A stretch of 64,000 nucleotides of DNA, taken from assembly GCF_007991655.1 (NCBI RefSeq), contig NZ_BJYT01000002.1, positions 372,001-436,000 on the forward strand. Direction: 5' to 3'. Below the pieces are notes generated by a model, which saw nothing but the letters and a program-made list of their open reading frames with translations, ran no database searches and was not told the DNA's origin. This document shows, piece by piece, positions 53,624 through 62,099 of this stretch (position 1 is the stretch's first letter; each line of letters starts with the position of its first letter). The position numbers and the translations under genes were made by a program. The DNA is from Segetibacter aerophilus (GTDB lineage Bacteria; Bacteroidota; Bacteroidia; Chitinophagales; Chitinophagaceae).

Positions 53624-54097
53624 TTAGTACGCGAGGCCAGTTATCTTACTTCTCATTTCGTCCAGCTCGTGTATTCTTTTTTGTTTTTTTTCAAGTTGTG
53701 AAGTCAGCTTCTTAATCTTGTTGTTTTGATCCTTTATTTTCTCTTCTGCTTTCTTGACATCCTCTGCTTCGTCTACCGCTTTATTGGCTTTTTTCTTGGC
53801 TTTTTTCGCATCATTTAAATCTCCGGCAGTAGCTCTGTTTGCCTCCTCACTGCTTTCAATTGCTGCACGCTGGGCCTGGATATTTTCCGACGCAACTTTT
53901 TCCTGAAGATTTGGCAACTCATTTTTTGCTTCGGCTAGCTTTAAATTAAGATCAGCAATGTCTTTATTAACTTCAGCGTACTCTTTGTTTAGTTTAAGTG
54001 TGTCTTCCGCTTTTTTGTATTTCTGAGAAGAAGCCTGTAGGCTTAGTCCTAAGGTCAGGCATAATAAGGCAACAATCTGGTAGACTTTCGTTTTCAT
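53624..54097 (-). CDS. Exported coiled-coil protein of unknown function
   Basis: 157 residues from the ATG at 54097 (an alternative ATG lies six codons upstream). Signal peptide VYQIVALLCLTLGLSLQASSQ. The mature part is almost wholly coiled coil, rich in Lys, Glu, Ala (EYAEVNKDIADLNLKLAEAK, DLNDAKKAKKKANKAVDEAE, KKLTSQLEKKQKRIHEL). Such small periplasmic helical proteins are common in the family and lack an assigned function. It converges on the membrane protein gene. Confidence 0.7.
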   Translation of the reverse strand: MKTKVYQIVALLCLTLGLSLQASSQKYKKAEDTLKLNKEYAEVNKDIADLNLKLAEAKNELPNLQEKVASENIQAQRAAIESSEEANRATAGDLNDAKKAKKKANKAVDEAEDVKKAEEKIKDQNNKIKKLTSQLEKKQKRIHELDEMRSKITGLAY

Positions 54098-54604
54098 AAA
54101 TTTTGTTTTTATCATGTAGTAAAAGGCCTATTAAAACATCATGCCTTTCTACAAATAAAGCAAAAGTTGTTCCCACAATCTGCACCAGTCAATGCCCGTG
54201 CAAGAACCGATAGAACTTTAGGTTTTTGTTTGATTTGTGATTGATTTCGCCTTAAAAAATCTAATTCAATCAAGAGCTGAGGCGAAAATTTCACTTAGGG
54301 AGTAAGTAGCTTCGCTCAATCATTCTTAGATGAACCACTCCAATCTTATTTCCATTTGTGCCGGTGTCTAATCTGTGTAGCACCCGATTACGCTATCTGT
54401 ATTAGTTTGCCTTTTTTAAAGTGCATTTTTTGCTATTAGCAATATTTTTTTGCCAGGACGAACTGCTTTTAGACTACTTCAAATTATAACACCTACTAGC
54501 TATCTTCGTAACTAGCCGAAGTTGTTGAATGGGTACAAGAGTGCGACGCAACAATGTTGAAAAAGCACTAAAGACGATAACAAAAACACTTAATAAACTT
54601 GACT
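54098..54604. other. Divergent intergenic region, about 500 bp
   Basis: AT-rich and without coding frames. It holds an 8-bp inverted repeat with a 27-nt spacer (TTTCGCCT at 54245, AGGCGAAA at 54280) and a repeat copy at 54531. Probably the promoters of the two flanking genes; no RNA gene recognised. Confidence 0.5.
54531..54556 (+). repeat. Dispersed repeat, copy 11 (near-consensus)
   Basis: GGGTACAAGAGTGCGACGCA then ACAATG; 48 bp upstream of the esterase start. Confidence 0.8.
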
Positions 54605-55465
54605 ATGAGAAAATTCACTTGTCTCTTAATTGTTTCCTGCGTTTGCTCAATGCTTCAAGCACAAACCGGAAAGGTCATGGACAACCTTTCTTTGAAAAGT
54701 AAGATTTTGAACATGGATCGGAAGTTTGCGATCTATCTTCCTCCTGATTATGAAACATCGCAGCGGAGTTATCCTGTTTTATACCTGCTTCATGGCGGCG
54801 GAGATGATCATACAGGCTGGGTGCAATTTGGCGAAGTGCTAAATATTGCTGATAAAGCTATAAAGGAAGGATCTGCCACGCCAATGATTATTGTAATGCC
54901 CGATGCGAACACGGGCAAGCGCGGTTTTGAAAATGACGTAACTAATAAATGGCGGTACGAAGATTTTTTCTTCCAGGAGTTTATGCCCTACGTAGAAAAG
55001 ACTTATAGAATTAAAGGAGAAAAGAAGTTCAGGGCAATTTCCGGGCTTTCAATGGGCGGCGGCGGCACATTTACTTATGCATTACACCATCCTGAGTTGT
55101 TCTCATCTGCCTGCCCTTTAAGGGCAGCTACAGGACCGCTGTCGATAGAAGAAGCAAAAACACGTTTTGCCCAAGCTAATCCTCAGCTTGCTGATACAAC
55201 CATCACTTCATATTTTAAAAGACAAAGTGTTTTGTCGTTGATAAACAATGTTCCTGATAGTATGAAAAAAGCGGTGCGTTGGTATATTGACATTGGCGAC
55301 GACGATTTCTTGTATGAAGGAAACAACCTGGTGCACATAGCTATGAGAAAAAAGGAAATTCCTCACGAATTTCGTACGCGCGATGGAGCACACAACTGGA
55401 CTTACTGGCGCGCTTCGCTAGTCGATGTGCTTGAATTTATTTCCCGCAGCTTTCACCAATTTTAG
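54605..55465 (+). CDS. Secreted CE1-like esterase
   Basis: 286-residue alpha/beta hydrolase of the esterase D/feruloyl esterase (CE1) group. Signal peptide FTCLLIVSCVCSMLQAQ; catalytic nucleophile in ISGLSMGGGG near residue 150; aspartate probably in WYIDIGDDDFLYEGN; histidine in RDGAHNWTYW. YLLHGGGDDHTGWVQ supplies the oxyanion region. It may remove acyl groups from plant polysaccharide; together with the GH9 and CE2-like genes this suggests polysaccharide use. ATG at 54605 is preferred over TTG two codons upstream. Confidence 0.88.
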   Translation: MRKFTCLLIVSCVCSMLQAQTGKVMDNLSLKSKILNMDRKFAIYLPPDYETSQRSYPVLYLLHGGGDDHTGWVQFGEVLNIADKAIKEGSATPMIIVMPDANTGKRGFENDVTNKWRYEDFFFQEFMPYVEKTYRIKGEKKFRAISGLSMGGGGTFTYALHHPELFSSACPLRAATGPLSIEEAKTRFAQANPQLADTTITSYFKRQSVLSLINNVPDSMKKAVRWYIDIGDDDFLYEGNNLVHIAMRKKEIPHEFRTRDGAHNWTYWRASLVDVLEFISRSFHQF

Positions 55466-55623
55466 CTAGTCCAAGTGCAACATTTGAGGGCAAAAATTTG
55501 CGGCAAGTTTCATTTGTAGGGTAAACAAAGCGCATACAATTTGCACTTATTCTTCGGTGGAGGAATTTCTTGCGCTAATTTTGAACGCAGATAGGCACGT
55601 TAGTACGGACAAAAATTAAATGT

Positions 55624-56565
55624 ATGAAAGCTATTATATTGAACGAAGCAGGTGGTACTGAGAATCTTGTAGTCACGGAAATACCAATGCCGGTTGTAAA
55701 GGAAGGTGAAGTGTTGGTGAAAGTAAAAGCGATCAGCATAAATCCGGTAGATATAAAAACACGAAAAGGGCTGGCCCTGTACAATAAATTAAAGGAAGAA
55801 GGTCCTGTTATTTTGGGTTGGGATATTGCGGGCGAAGTTGTAGAAGTGGGCCCCGGCGTAACCAACCTTGAAGAAGGTGATGAGGTTTTTGGAATGGTAA
55901 ACTTTCCGGGTCACGGAAAGGCTTATGCCGAATATGTAGCGGCTCCGGCAAATCATCTTGCGGAAATGTCGGAGTTACTTACTCCACAAGAGGCTGTAGC
56001 AGGTACGCTTGCGGCGTTAACTGCGTGGCAGGTACTAATTGACCAGGCAAATGTACAGCCGGGCGAAAAGGTGTTGATCCATGCAGCTGCTGGTGGGGTA
56101 GGGCATTTCGCAGTACAAATTGCAAAGTATCTTGGCGCGTTCGTGGTAGGTACGGCTTCCGATGCCAATTATGATTTTGTGAAAGAGCTTGGTGCCGACG
56201 AATTTGTCGATTATACACAAGGAGCATTTGAAGATGCGATCCAAGATGTAGACGTTGTGTTTGATACAGTTGGAGGATCAAACCCGCTTCGTTCTCTCAA
56301 GATCTTAAAAGATGGTGGTAGGCTTGTCGCTATCGCGGGAGGAATAACAGATGAATTAACTCAGTTAGCAGAGAAAAGGAACATAAAGGCGATAGCTTAT
56401 CTCGTTCATTCAAACGGTGATGATATGGAACAGATTGCTGAGCTGCTTGAAGCAGGTACCCTGAAATCCCACGTATCTCAAGAATATTCTTTTGACCAAA
56501 TAGCTGAAGCGCATAAACAAATTGAAACAGGAAAAACCAGGGGTAAAGTGGTAATTGTATTGTAA
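55624..56565 (+). CDS. NADP-dependent quinone/zinc-free alcohol dehydrogenase-like oxidoreductase
   Basis: 313 residues of the medium-chain dehydrogenase superfamily, quinone oxidoreductase branch. GroES-like N-terminal domain (MKAIILNEAGGTENLVV, SINPVDIKTRKG, LGWDIAGEVVEVGPGV) and Rossmann domain with the nucleotide motif VLIHAAAGGVGHFAVQIAKYLGA. The structural-zinc cysteines are absent, consistent with zinc-free enzymes. Typically reduces quinones or enones with NADPH. Monocistronic by spacing (158 bp before, 186 bp after). Confidence 0.92.
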   Translation: MKAIILNEAGGTENLVVTEIPMPVVKEGEVLVKVKAISINPVDIKTRKGLALYNKLKEEGPVILGWDIAGEVVEVGPGVTNLEEGDEVFGMVNFPGHGKAYAEYVAAPANHLAEMSELLTPQEAVAGTLAALTAWQVLIDQANVQPGEKVLIHAAAGGVGHFAVQIAKYLGAFVVGTASDANYDFVKELGADEFVDYTQGAFEDAIQDVDVVFDTVGGSNPLRSLKILKDGGRLVAIAGGITDELTQLAEKRNIKAIAYLVHSNGDDMEQIAELLEAGTLKSHVSQEYSFDQIAEAHKQIETGKTRGKVVIVL

Positions 56566-56637
56566 GAGAAAGTAGCTTCCAGGCTGCAAGAAACTCTTAA
56601 ACTTCTGGGCTTTCTTTTCTAAAGAAAAAGCGTTTCC

Positions 56638-56645
56638 TATTTTTG
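56638..56645 (+). promoter_or_regulatory. Candidate -7 box for trhO
   Basis: TATTTTTG (TAnnTTTG type), followed by CCACAC, about 105 bp before the trhO ATG. No good -33 element. Confidence 0.25.
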
Positions 56646-56751
56646 CCACACAATTTTGCCTGCAATGCAAGCAGGTCCATCTAGAATGGAACATTTACGA
56701 ACCTTTTTTCAAAAAAAGGAAATAGTGGATGTCTGAAAATGTAAATGAACT

Positions 56752-57816
56752 ATGGCAGTATTACATAACAGAGTTTCGCAAAAGGAGCTAAAAGAACGTT
56801 TATACCAGGAGCCCGAGCCTCGCACTACAGTAAGCTTTTACCAGTACCATCCACTTCAAAATCCCCAGGAGTTTAGAGATGAGTTATACAAACGCCTTGA
56901 TCCTTTGAAAGTTTTTGGTCGTATTTATGTCGCTAAAGAAGGGATCAATGCACAGGTAAGTGTACCTGCTTCCAACTTTGAGGCTTTTAAAAACTTTTTG
57001 TATTCGTACACTTTCCTCGACGGAATAAGATTAAACATTGCGGTAGATGATGACGGAAAGTCCTTCTGGGTCTTAAAAATAAAGGTGCGCGAAAAAATTG
57101 TTGCCGACGGCATCGAAGATCCCGAGTTTAGTATGGAGCGAAAAGGCAAGTACGTGAATGCACAACAAATGAATGACTTGCTCCAGGATGAAGACACAAT
57201 AGTTGTCGACATGCGCAACCATTACGAATACGAGGTAGGTCATTTTGTAAAAGCTTTAGAGGTTCCGAGCGATACTTTTAGAGAACAATTGCCTATGGCC
57301 GTAGAGCTGTTAAAAGATAAAAAAGATAAGAACATTATCATGTATTGCACGGGAGGAATACGTTGCGAAAAAGCAAGTGCGTACATGCTTCACAATGGTT
57401 TCAACAATGTTTTTCATTTGGAAGGCGGCATCATCAACTATGCAAAAGAGGTTAAGACAAACGAATTAGAAAGCAGGTTTATAGGTAAGAATTTCGTTTT
57501 TGATAACAGGCTGGGCGAGCGAATAACGGAAGATGTAATTGCAAAATGTCATCAATGTGGTAAGCCTGCCGATACGCACACAAACTGTAAGAATGACTCT
57601 TGTCACCTGCTGTTTATACAGTGCGATGATTGCGCAAAAAAGTACGATGGCTGCTGCACGGTGGAATGCCAGACAGTTTATAATCTTCCTTTAGAAGAGC
57701 AACGCAAACTGCGTGAAGGCAAGCAAAACGGGATCATGGTTTTCAATAAATCTAAGCAGCGGTTGAGACCGCGGTTAGACGAATTAACTTTTGTTTCTTC
57801 AGAACCTACAAATTGA
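56752..57816 (+). CDS. trhO: tRNA uridine(34) hydroxylase TrhO (YceA-like rhodanese)
   Basis: 354 residues. Catalyses oxygen-dependent hydroxylation of U34 in tRNA. An N-terminal acylphosphatase-like domain ([42 protein letters not shown]) is followed by a rhodanese domain with [19 protein letters not shown] and the active-site Cys in [17 protein letters not shown], then a C-terminal cysteine cluster ([33 protein letters not shown]). All family features are present. A terminator follows. Confidence 0.94.
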   Translation: MAVLHNRVSQKELKERLYQEPEPRTTVSFYQYHPLQNPQEFRDELYKRLDPLKVFGRIYVAKEGINAQVSVPASNFEAFKNFLYSYTFLDGIRLNIAVDDDGKSFWVLKIKVREKIVADGIEDPEFSMERKGKYVNAQQMNDLLQDEDTIVVDMRNHYEYEVGHFVKALEVPSDTFREQLPMAVELLKDKKDKNIIMYCTGGIRCEKASAYMLHNGFNNVFHLEGGIINYAKEVKTNELESRFIGKNFVFDNRLGERITEDVIAKCHQCGKPADTHTNCKNDSCHLLFIQCDDCAKKYDGCCTVECQTVYNLPLEEQRKLREGKQNGIMVFNKSKQRLRPRLDELTFVSSEPTN

Positions 57817-58168
57817 TCTGCTATATTTGCCGCTTTAATAGTACCCTTAATATCATTTAACAAAAAACCTCCTTTAGACAGGAGGTTTTTTAGTTACTAT
57901 AAGTTCCATTTTGTCGGTGTCTCTTGCCCTCATACGTTCGTACTTTGAATAAATATTGGCCCTAAATGGGAAACAGGCAGATTTGGGAAAGTGTCTTATA
58001 CGGTTATCCTTTTACCTTAAACACTTATGTTGTTGTTAGAAACAGTCCTTTCTTTGTTATGTTATCAACAACGATCCAAAAAAGGGAAGGCGTCCCGGAT
58101 TGAAGAATAACAAAAGAATCCGCAACCCAATTAACTTATCCAACATCCTTAACCAAGACCCCCTAACT
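57817..58168. other. Region between trhO and the sigma factor gene
   Basis: 352 bp holding the trhO terminator and the sigma factor leader. A TAnnTTTG-like box (TATATTTG, 57822) lies just before the terminator without a -33 element. The sigma frame is open back to 58100 (TTG) but the extension is not family-like. Confidence 0.5.
57862..57891 (+). terminator. Intrinsic terminator of trhO
   Basis: AAAAAACCTCC and GGAGGTTTTTT form a perfect 11-bp stem with an 8-nt loop. Confidence 0.9.
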
Positions 58169-58750
58169 ATGAACGTTTTTACTCAGGCAACCGACAACCA
58201 ACTCGTACAATCATTTCAGCAGGGCAACAACAACGCACTTGAAGTATTGGTGAACCGTCACAAAGACAAGATTTTTACTTCGATCAACATTTTAGTGAAA
58301 GACAAGTACCTGGCTGAAGATTTATTCCAGGATGTTTTTATCAAAATCATTGATACGCTTAGGAAGAACAACTACAATGAAGAAGGAAAGTTTTTGCCTT
58401 GGGCAGTACGTATCGCACACAATCTTTGTGTTGATCATTTCAGGAAAGTTAAACGTACACCAACTATCACTACAAGCGATGACACTGATATTTTTGAGGT
58501 GATCAACGTAGGAGCGGATAGCGCTGATAAAGGAATTATGAAAAGTCAAAGTCACGATAGAGTTCGCCAACTATTAGACTTGTTACCTGAAGAGCAGAGA
58601 GAAGTTATTGTACTTCGTCATTATGCTGATCTTAGTTTTAAGGAGATTGCAACTATGACCAACTGTAGCATTAATACTGCATTAGGACGTATGCGTTATG
58701 GTTTGCTGAGCATGAGAAAAATGATGATTGAAAAACAAATGTCTTTATAA
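58169..58750 (+). CDS. RNA polymerase sigma factor, ECF-like (sigma-70 family)
   Basis: 193 residues with sigma region 2 (about 10-85, NALEVLVNRHKDKIFTSINI, AEDLFQDVFIKIIDTL, WAVRIAHNLCVDHFRK) and region 4 (about 130-185, LLDLLPEEQREVIVLRHYADLSFKEIATMTNCSINTALGRM). No regions 1 or 3, so it is an ECF-type factor. No anti-sigma gene follows, unlike many Bacteroidota ECF loci; the gene is bounded by terminators. ATG at 58169 gives the family start (TQATDNQLVQSFQQGNN). Conserved single-copy housekeeping-like ECF factors of this sort are common in the family. Confidence 0.92.
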   Translation: MNVFTQATDNQLVQSFQQGNNNALEVLVNRHKDKIFTSINILVKDKYLAEDLFQDVFIKIIDTLRKNNYNEEGKFLPWAVRIAHNLCVDHFRKVKRTPTITTSDDTDIFEVINVGADSADKGIMKSQSHDRVRQLLDLLPEEQREVIVLRHYADLSFKEIATMTNCSINTALGRMRYGLLSMRKMMIEKQMSL

Positions 58751-58803
58751 TAAAACTGGTTCTATATCTAAAAAGCTTCGTACCCAAGTTGTATCCATTA
58801 CAC

Positions 58804-58834
58804 AAAAAGCCTCCGAGAAATCGGAGGTTTTTTA
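58804..58834 (+). terminator. Intrinsic terminator of the sigma factor gene
   Basis: CCTCCGA and TCGGAGG pair around a GAAA tetraloop and are followed by TTTTTTAA. Confidence 0.9.
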
Positions 58835-58924
58835 ATTTATGTGAAAAGAGTATCAAAAAAGTCCAAACTACCGAAGCACTTTTGAGCGCTTTTGAAGTTG
58901 GAGCAACGGCTGCGTCTTTTGATA

Positions 58925-58950
58925 AAGTACAAGTGAGTGACACAACAAAA
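58925..58950 (+). repeat. Dispersed repeat, copy 12 (GTGACAC variant)
   Basis: AAGTACAAGTGAGTGACACA then ACAAAA, so the terminal ATG is lost. It lies 32 bp from the phosphoesterase stop (minus strand). Confidence 0.8.
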
Positions 58951-58981
58951 GCTGAGTAGAGAGTAATTGCCTGCTAAAAAT

Positions 58982-59719
58982 TTACACCTCAAACATATAG
59001 AAGGGAAGTGTATAGCCAGCTTTTTGTAAAATGGGTTTGGCTACGTTGAAAACTTTTACACCTCCGGCAGCCTCACCTTCCAACGTACCGACGTGGGCAT
59101 GGCCATGAAAAGCAGCGATCACACCACGCCGGGCAAGGGGCTCGGCCAATCGCGAAGATCCCAGAAATGGGAAAATAGCTTCAGGCTCACCCACTACAGT
59201 CGCCTTAATGGGAGAATAATGTAACACTGCAATTTTTTTTATTGTAGGATAGTCGCCATCGAGACGTGCAAGTGCGCGGTCTAAATGCAGAGCTTCGTCG
59301 ACAGCTTCCTGCACAAACGCTTTCATAGCACCTTCACCAAACATTGAGAGCATATGATTATCGAAGCCTCCGCCGAAACCTTTTACCCCGGCGAAACCAA
59401 CGCCTGCAACTACCACAGACTCTCCATTTAAGATGTGTACTTTTTCGTTCTGCACAATTTGCCTGATCAATTTATGCCGGCCTTTTTCATAATCGTGGTT
59501 ACCTAAAACCCCAACAACAGGCACTGTACAAGATTTCAATTCTTCGGACAATACCTGCGCTTCGACCTCGTCGCCGGTATCAGTAAGGTCTCCACAAATC
59601 AGTACCACGTCAGCTTGCTTAGATATTTCTTTAAACCAGTTAACCCATTTTCCTTTGTCAGTTTCCTTTACATGAATATCAGCAACTGCTGCTATTCGTG
59701 TTCTTTTCGTTTCTTCCAT
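58982..59719 (-). CDS. Calcineurin-like metallophosphoesterase
   Basis: 245 residues. Two-metal phosphoesterase motifs in order: AVADIHVKE (Asp, His), VVLICGDLTDTGDE, VVGVLGNHDYEKGR, AVLHYSPIKAT and AFHGHAHVGTLEG. Substrate unknown; family members act on nucleotides, cyclic nucleotides or nucleic acids. The ATG at 59719 is separated by a single base from the stop of the nucleotidyltransferase gene, so the two are translationally coupled; the longer frame (33 more residues) lacks an ATG in a family-like position. The pairing suggests that one enzyme attaches and the other removes or processes a phosphoryl or nucleotidyl group, an inference only. Confidence 0.87.
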   Translation of the reverse strand: MEETKRTRIAAVADIHVKETDKGKWVNWFKEISKQADVVLICGDLTDTGDEVEAQVLSEELKSCTVPVVGVLGNHDYEKGRHKLIRQIVQNEKVHILNGESVVVAGVGFAGVKGFGGGFDNHMLSMFGEGAMKAFVQEAVDEALHLDRALARLDGDYPTIKKIAVLHYSPIKATVVGEPEAIFPFLGSSRLAEPLARRGVIAAFHGHAHVGTLEGEAAGGVKVFNVAKPILQKAGYTLPFYMFEV

Positions 59720-59720
59720 A

Positions 59721-60464
59721 CTAAGTGGTTTTAATGGTGGAAACTTTATAGTTCCATTCTTTGATATCTGTAGAATATTGTGTCTGGTCAACGATAGGTC
59801 CGCGGCATACTTTCTCAACGGCAGCGGGTATGTCGTACTGTTCGTTTGCCCTGTATATCAACTCGTCAAACAGCCACTTTGGAACGATTTCACGATAGTC
59901 AGACGGATACACAAACTGGAACATAACGATCTGCGCGAGCAGCAGATGCCAATGTTGATCCATGCGAAAAAGCAGGTGTTTCCAGTTGATCTTCTGACCA
60001 TATTTCAGCATGATGTGGTTGATGTCAGCGCCATCAAATCGTTCCCTGTTTTGTACATACAATTTGCACCAAATCAATTCTTCTGGCGGAATCATTCGAA
60101 CCTGTTTGCCAACAAATTCGCACGGTACGGCCCTTTGATACCAGGTTTCATCCACACGACAAATGTTATTGACCGTATCGAAAATGATGTCAATAAAATA
60201 CTCTCCTTTAAACACTTTTGCCAGCCACCGTACATCTGTCAGTTCGGTTCGGTATCCTTTTTCTGCAAAGAATTTTAGGATTTTAGGATATTCACTTGAC
60301 TTGCAAAAAACATCCAAATCTTTGGTATCCCTGTAAATCCCGGTGTAGTGAAACATGGCAAATGCACCGCCCAACATATATTTTGCGCCGCTTTCTTCCA
60401 ACAGATCCAGTGCTTCTTTATAAAATTCCTGGGCTTCTCTTTTCTGCTCTTCCGTCTCTATCAT
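59721..60464 (-). CDS. Nucleotidyltransferase family protein
   Basis: 247 residues with an N-terminal minimal nucleotidyltransferase core: GAKYMLGGAFAMFHYTGIYRDTKDLDVF (Gly-Gly loop and the DLDVF acid pair near residues 50-54), then IDIIFDTVN supplying the third carboxylate, so the catalytic triad seems intact. The C-terminal part (about 130-225) is helical (EELIWCKLYVQNRERFDGADINHIM), as in AbiEii-type and related transferases. The domain order and the 1-bp spacing to a metallophosphoesterase gene are the unusual points. It diverges from rimO. Substrate unknown. Confidence 0.8.
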   Translation of the reverse strand: MIETEEQKREAQEFYKEALDLLEESGAKYMLGGAFAMFHYTGIYRDTKDLDVFCKSSEYPKILKFFAEKGYRTELTDVRWLAKVFKGEYFIDIIFDTVNNICRVDETWYQRAVPCEFVGKQVRMIPPEELIWCKLYVQNRERFDGADINHIMLKYGQKINWKHLLFRMDQHWHLLLAQIVMFQFVYPSDYREIVPKWLFDELIYRANEQYDIPAAVEKVCRGPIVDQTQYSTDIKEWNYKVSTIKTT

Positions 60465-60578
60465 AAATATGGCTTTGTGATGTATGCAGAATAAAAGAAC
60501 GTGCCACGAGTTCCTGTTGTCATTGCCGGGAGGGGAGGCAACAAAAGGTTAAATCTCCTAACACAAAATCAATCTTAT

Positions 60579-60586
60579 TACCTTTG
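60579..60586 (+). promoter_or_regulatory. Candidate -7 box for rimO
   Basis: TACCTTTG, followed by CCGC, ends only 9 bp before the ATG at 60596, so a transcript from it would be nearly leaderless. Tentative. Confidence 0.25.
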
Positions 60587-60595
60587 CCGCTCGTT

Positions 60596-61939
60596 ATGAA
60601 AGCAAGAACACTTAAAAGGGATAAGGTCAATATTATTACACTTGGTTGCAGCAAAAACATGGTTGACAGTGAGGTTCTAAGTGGTCAGCTGAAGGCTAAT
60701 GAAGTGGACGTAGTTCATGAGAGCGGCAAGAGAGACCATAATATTGTTATTGTAAATACTTGCGGATTTATAGATAAAGCCAAAGAAGAAAGTATCAATA
60801 CGATTTTAGACCAGGTCAATCTGAAGAAAAAAGGCAAGCTTGATAAAGTGTATGTAACGGGCTGTTTGAGCGAAAGGTATAAGCAAAATTTGGAGGAGGA
60901 GATTCCTGAGGTGGATGCTTATTTTGGAACAATGGAGCTTCCCCAGATACTTAAGAAATTTGACATTGATTATAAGGCGGAACTGGTTGGCGAACGTTTG
61001 CTGAGCACGCCATCCCATTATGCTTATCTAAAAATTAGTGAGGGTTGTAACCGAACCTGCTCTTTTTGTGCAATCCCTTTAATGCGCGGAAACCACGTTA
61101 GTAAACCTATAGAACAATTGGTGGCTGAAGCCGAAGGGCTCGTGAAACGTGGCGTAAAAGAGGTAATGCTGATAGCGCAAGAACTGACTTACTATGGATT
61201 AGATCTTTATAAAAAACGCGAATTACCAAAATTGTTACATGCGCTTGCAGACGTAAAAGGCCTCGAATGGATTAGGCTGCATTACGCCTATCCCAGCAAG
61301 TTCCCAATGGAGATATTGGATGTGATAAGAGAACGAGACAACATCTGCAAGTACATAGATATGCCGCTTCAGCATGCGAGTAACAATATGTTGAAGTCGA
61401 TGCGCAGGCAGATAACGAGGGAAGAGATGACCCAGTTGGTGCATGATATTCGTGAGCGCGTTCCCGGTATTTGTTTGCGTACTACCTTGATTACGGGCTA
61501 CCCGGGAGAAACCGAAGCTGATGTAGAAGAGCTGAAAGGTTTTTTACAGGAGACACGGTTTGATCGGGTTGGTATTTTTACCTACAGCCATGAAGAAAAT
61601 ACTAGCGCTTACGATTTAGTTAATGATGTTCCTGCAGAAGAGAAAGAACGCCGGGCACAGGACATCATGGAAGTTCAACAAGAAATAAGTCTTGAGAAGA
61701 ACCAGGAAAAGGTAGGTAAAACATTCAAAGTATTAATTGATAAAAGAGAGTCTGGCCGGTATCTCGGCCGAACAGAATTTGATAGTGTGGAGGTGGATAA
61801 CGAAGTAGTGATTAACACAACGAAGCGTTTAGCTATAGGTGAGTTTGTAAACGTAAAAATCACTAAAGCTTACGATTATGATCTCGAAGGTGAAGTGGTT
61901 GAGGAAGGAATAATTGAAAAAATTAAAAGCCTTTTTTAA
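60596..61939 (+). CDS. rimO: Ribosomal protein S12 methylthiotransferase
   Basis: Radical SAM methylthiotransferase that modifies the S12 Asp residue. 447 residues from the ATG at 60596. N-terminal UPF0004 domain with three cluster cysteines (TLGCSKNMVDSE, NTCGFIDKAKEES, TGCLSERY), the radical SAM motif CNRTCSFC near residues 147-154 (SEGCNRTCSFCAIP) and a C-terminal TRAM domain (about 378-440). MPLQHASN and TLITGYPGETE support RimO over MiaB. A terminator overlaps the stop codon. Confidence 0.96.
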   Translation: MKARTLKRDKVNIITLGCSKNMVDSEVLSGQLKANEVDVVHESGKRDHNIVIVNTCGFIDKAKEESINTILDQVNLKKKGKLDKVYVTGCLSERYKQNLEEEIPEVDAYFGTMELPQILKKFDIDYKAELVGERLLSTPSHYAYLKISEGCNRTCSFCAIPLMRGNHVSKPIEQLVAEAEGLVKRGVKEVMLIAQELTYYGLDLYKKRELPKLLHALADVKGLEWIRLHYAYPSKFPMEILDVIRERDNICKYIDMPLQHASNNMLKSMRRQITREEMTQLVHDIRERVPGICLRTTLITGYPGETEADVEELKGFLQETRFDRVGIFTYSHEENTSAYDLVNDVPAEEKERRAQDIMEVQQEISLEKNQEKVGKTFKVLIDKRESGRYLGRTEFDSVEVDNEVVINTTKRLAIGEFVNVKITKAYDYDLEGEVVEEGIIEKIKSLF

Positions 61940-61952
61940 AAAAGGCTTTTTT
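61924..61952 (+). terminator. Terminator overlapping the rimO stop codon
   Basis: AAAAGCC and GGCTTTT pair around a self-complementary T/A-rich loop (TTTTTTAAAAAA) with a following T-tract. The left arm lies inside the last rimO codons. Confidence 0.8.
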
Positions 61953-62099
61953 GTTTGAGCCCCAACTTTGGTTAATAAATATTTTCTGATTTCGAGCAAT
62001 CATTTTAGAAGCCACCTTAGGTCGTACTAATTTTTTTGCGTGATAATAATTGACAACGCCTCATTGATAATCGCTTAAATTGCAGCCCAATAAATCTGA

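Noticed and set aside
43058-55465. Polysaccharide utilisation locus
   Set aside because: SusC/SusD and a dedicated regulator are absent, and the genes lie on both strands.
59778-60278. 166-codon frame opposite the nucleotidyltransferase
   Set aside because: Antisense to a gene with complete nucleotidyltransferase motifs.
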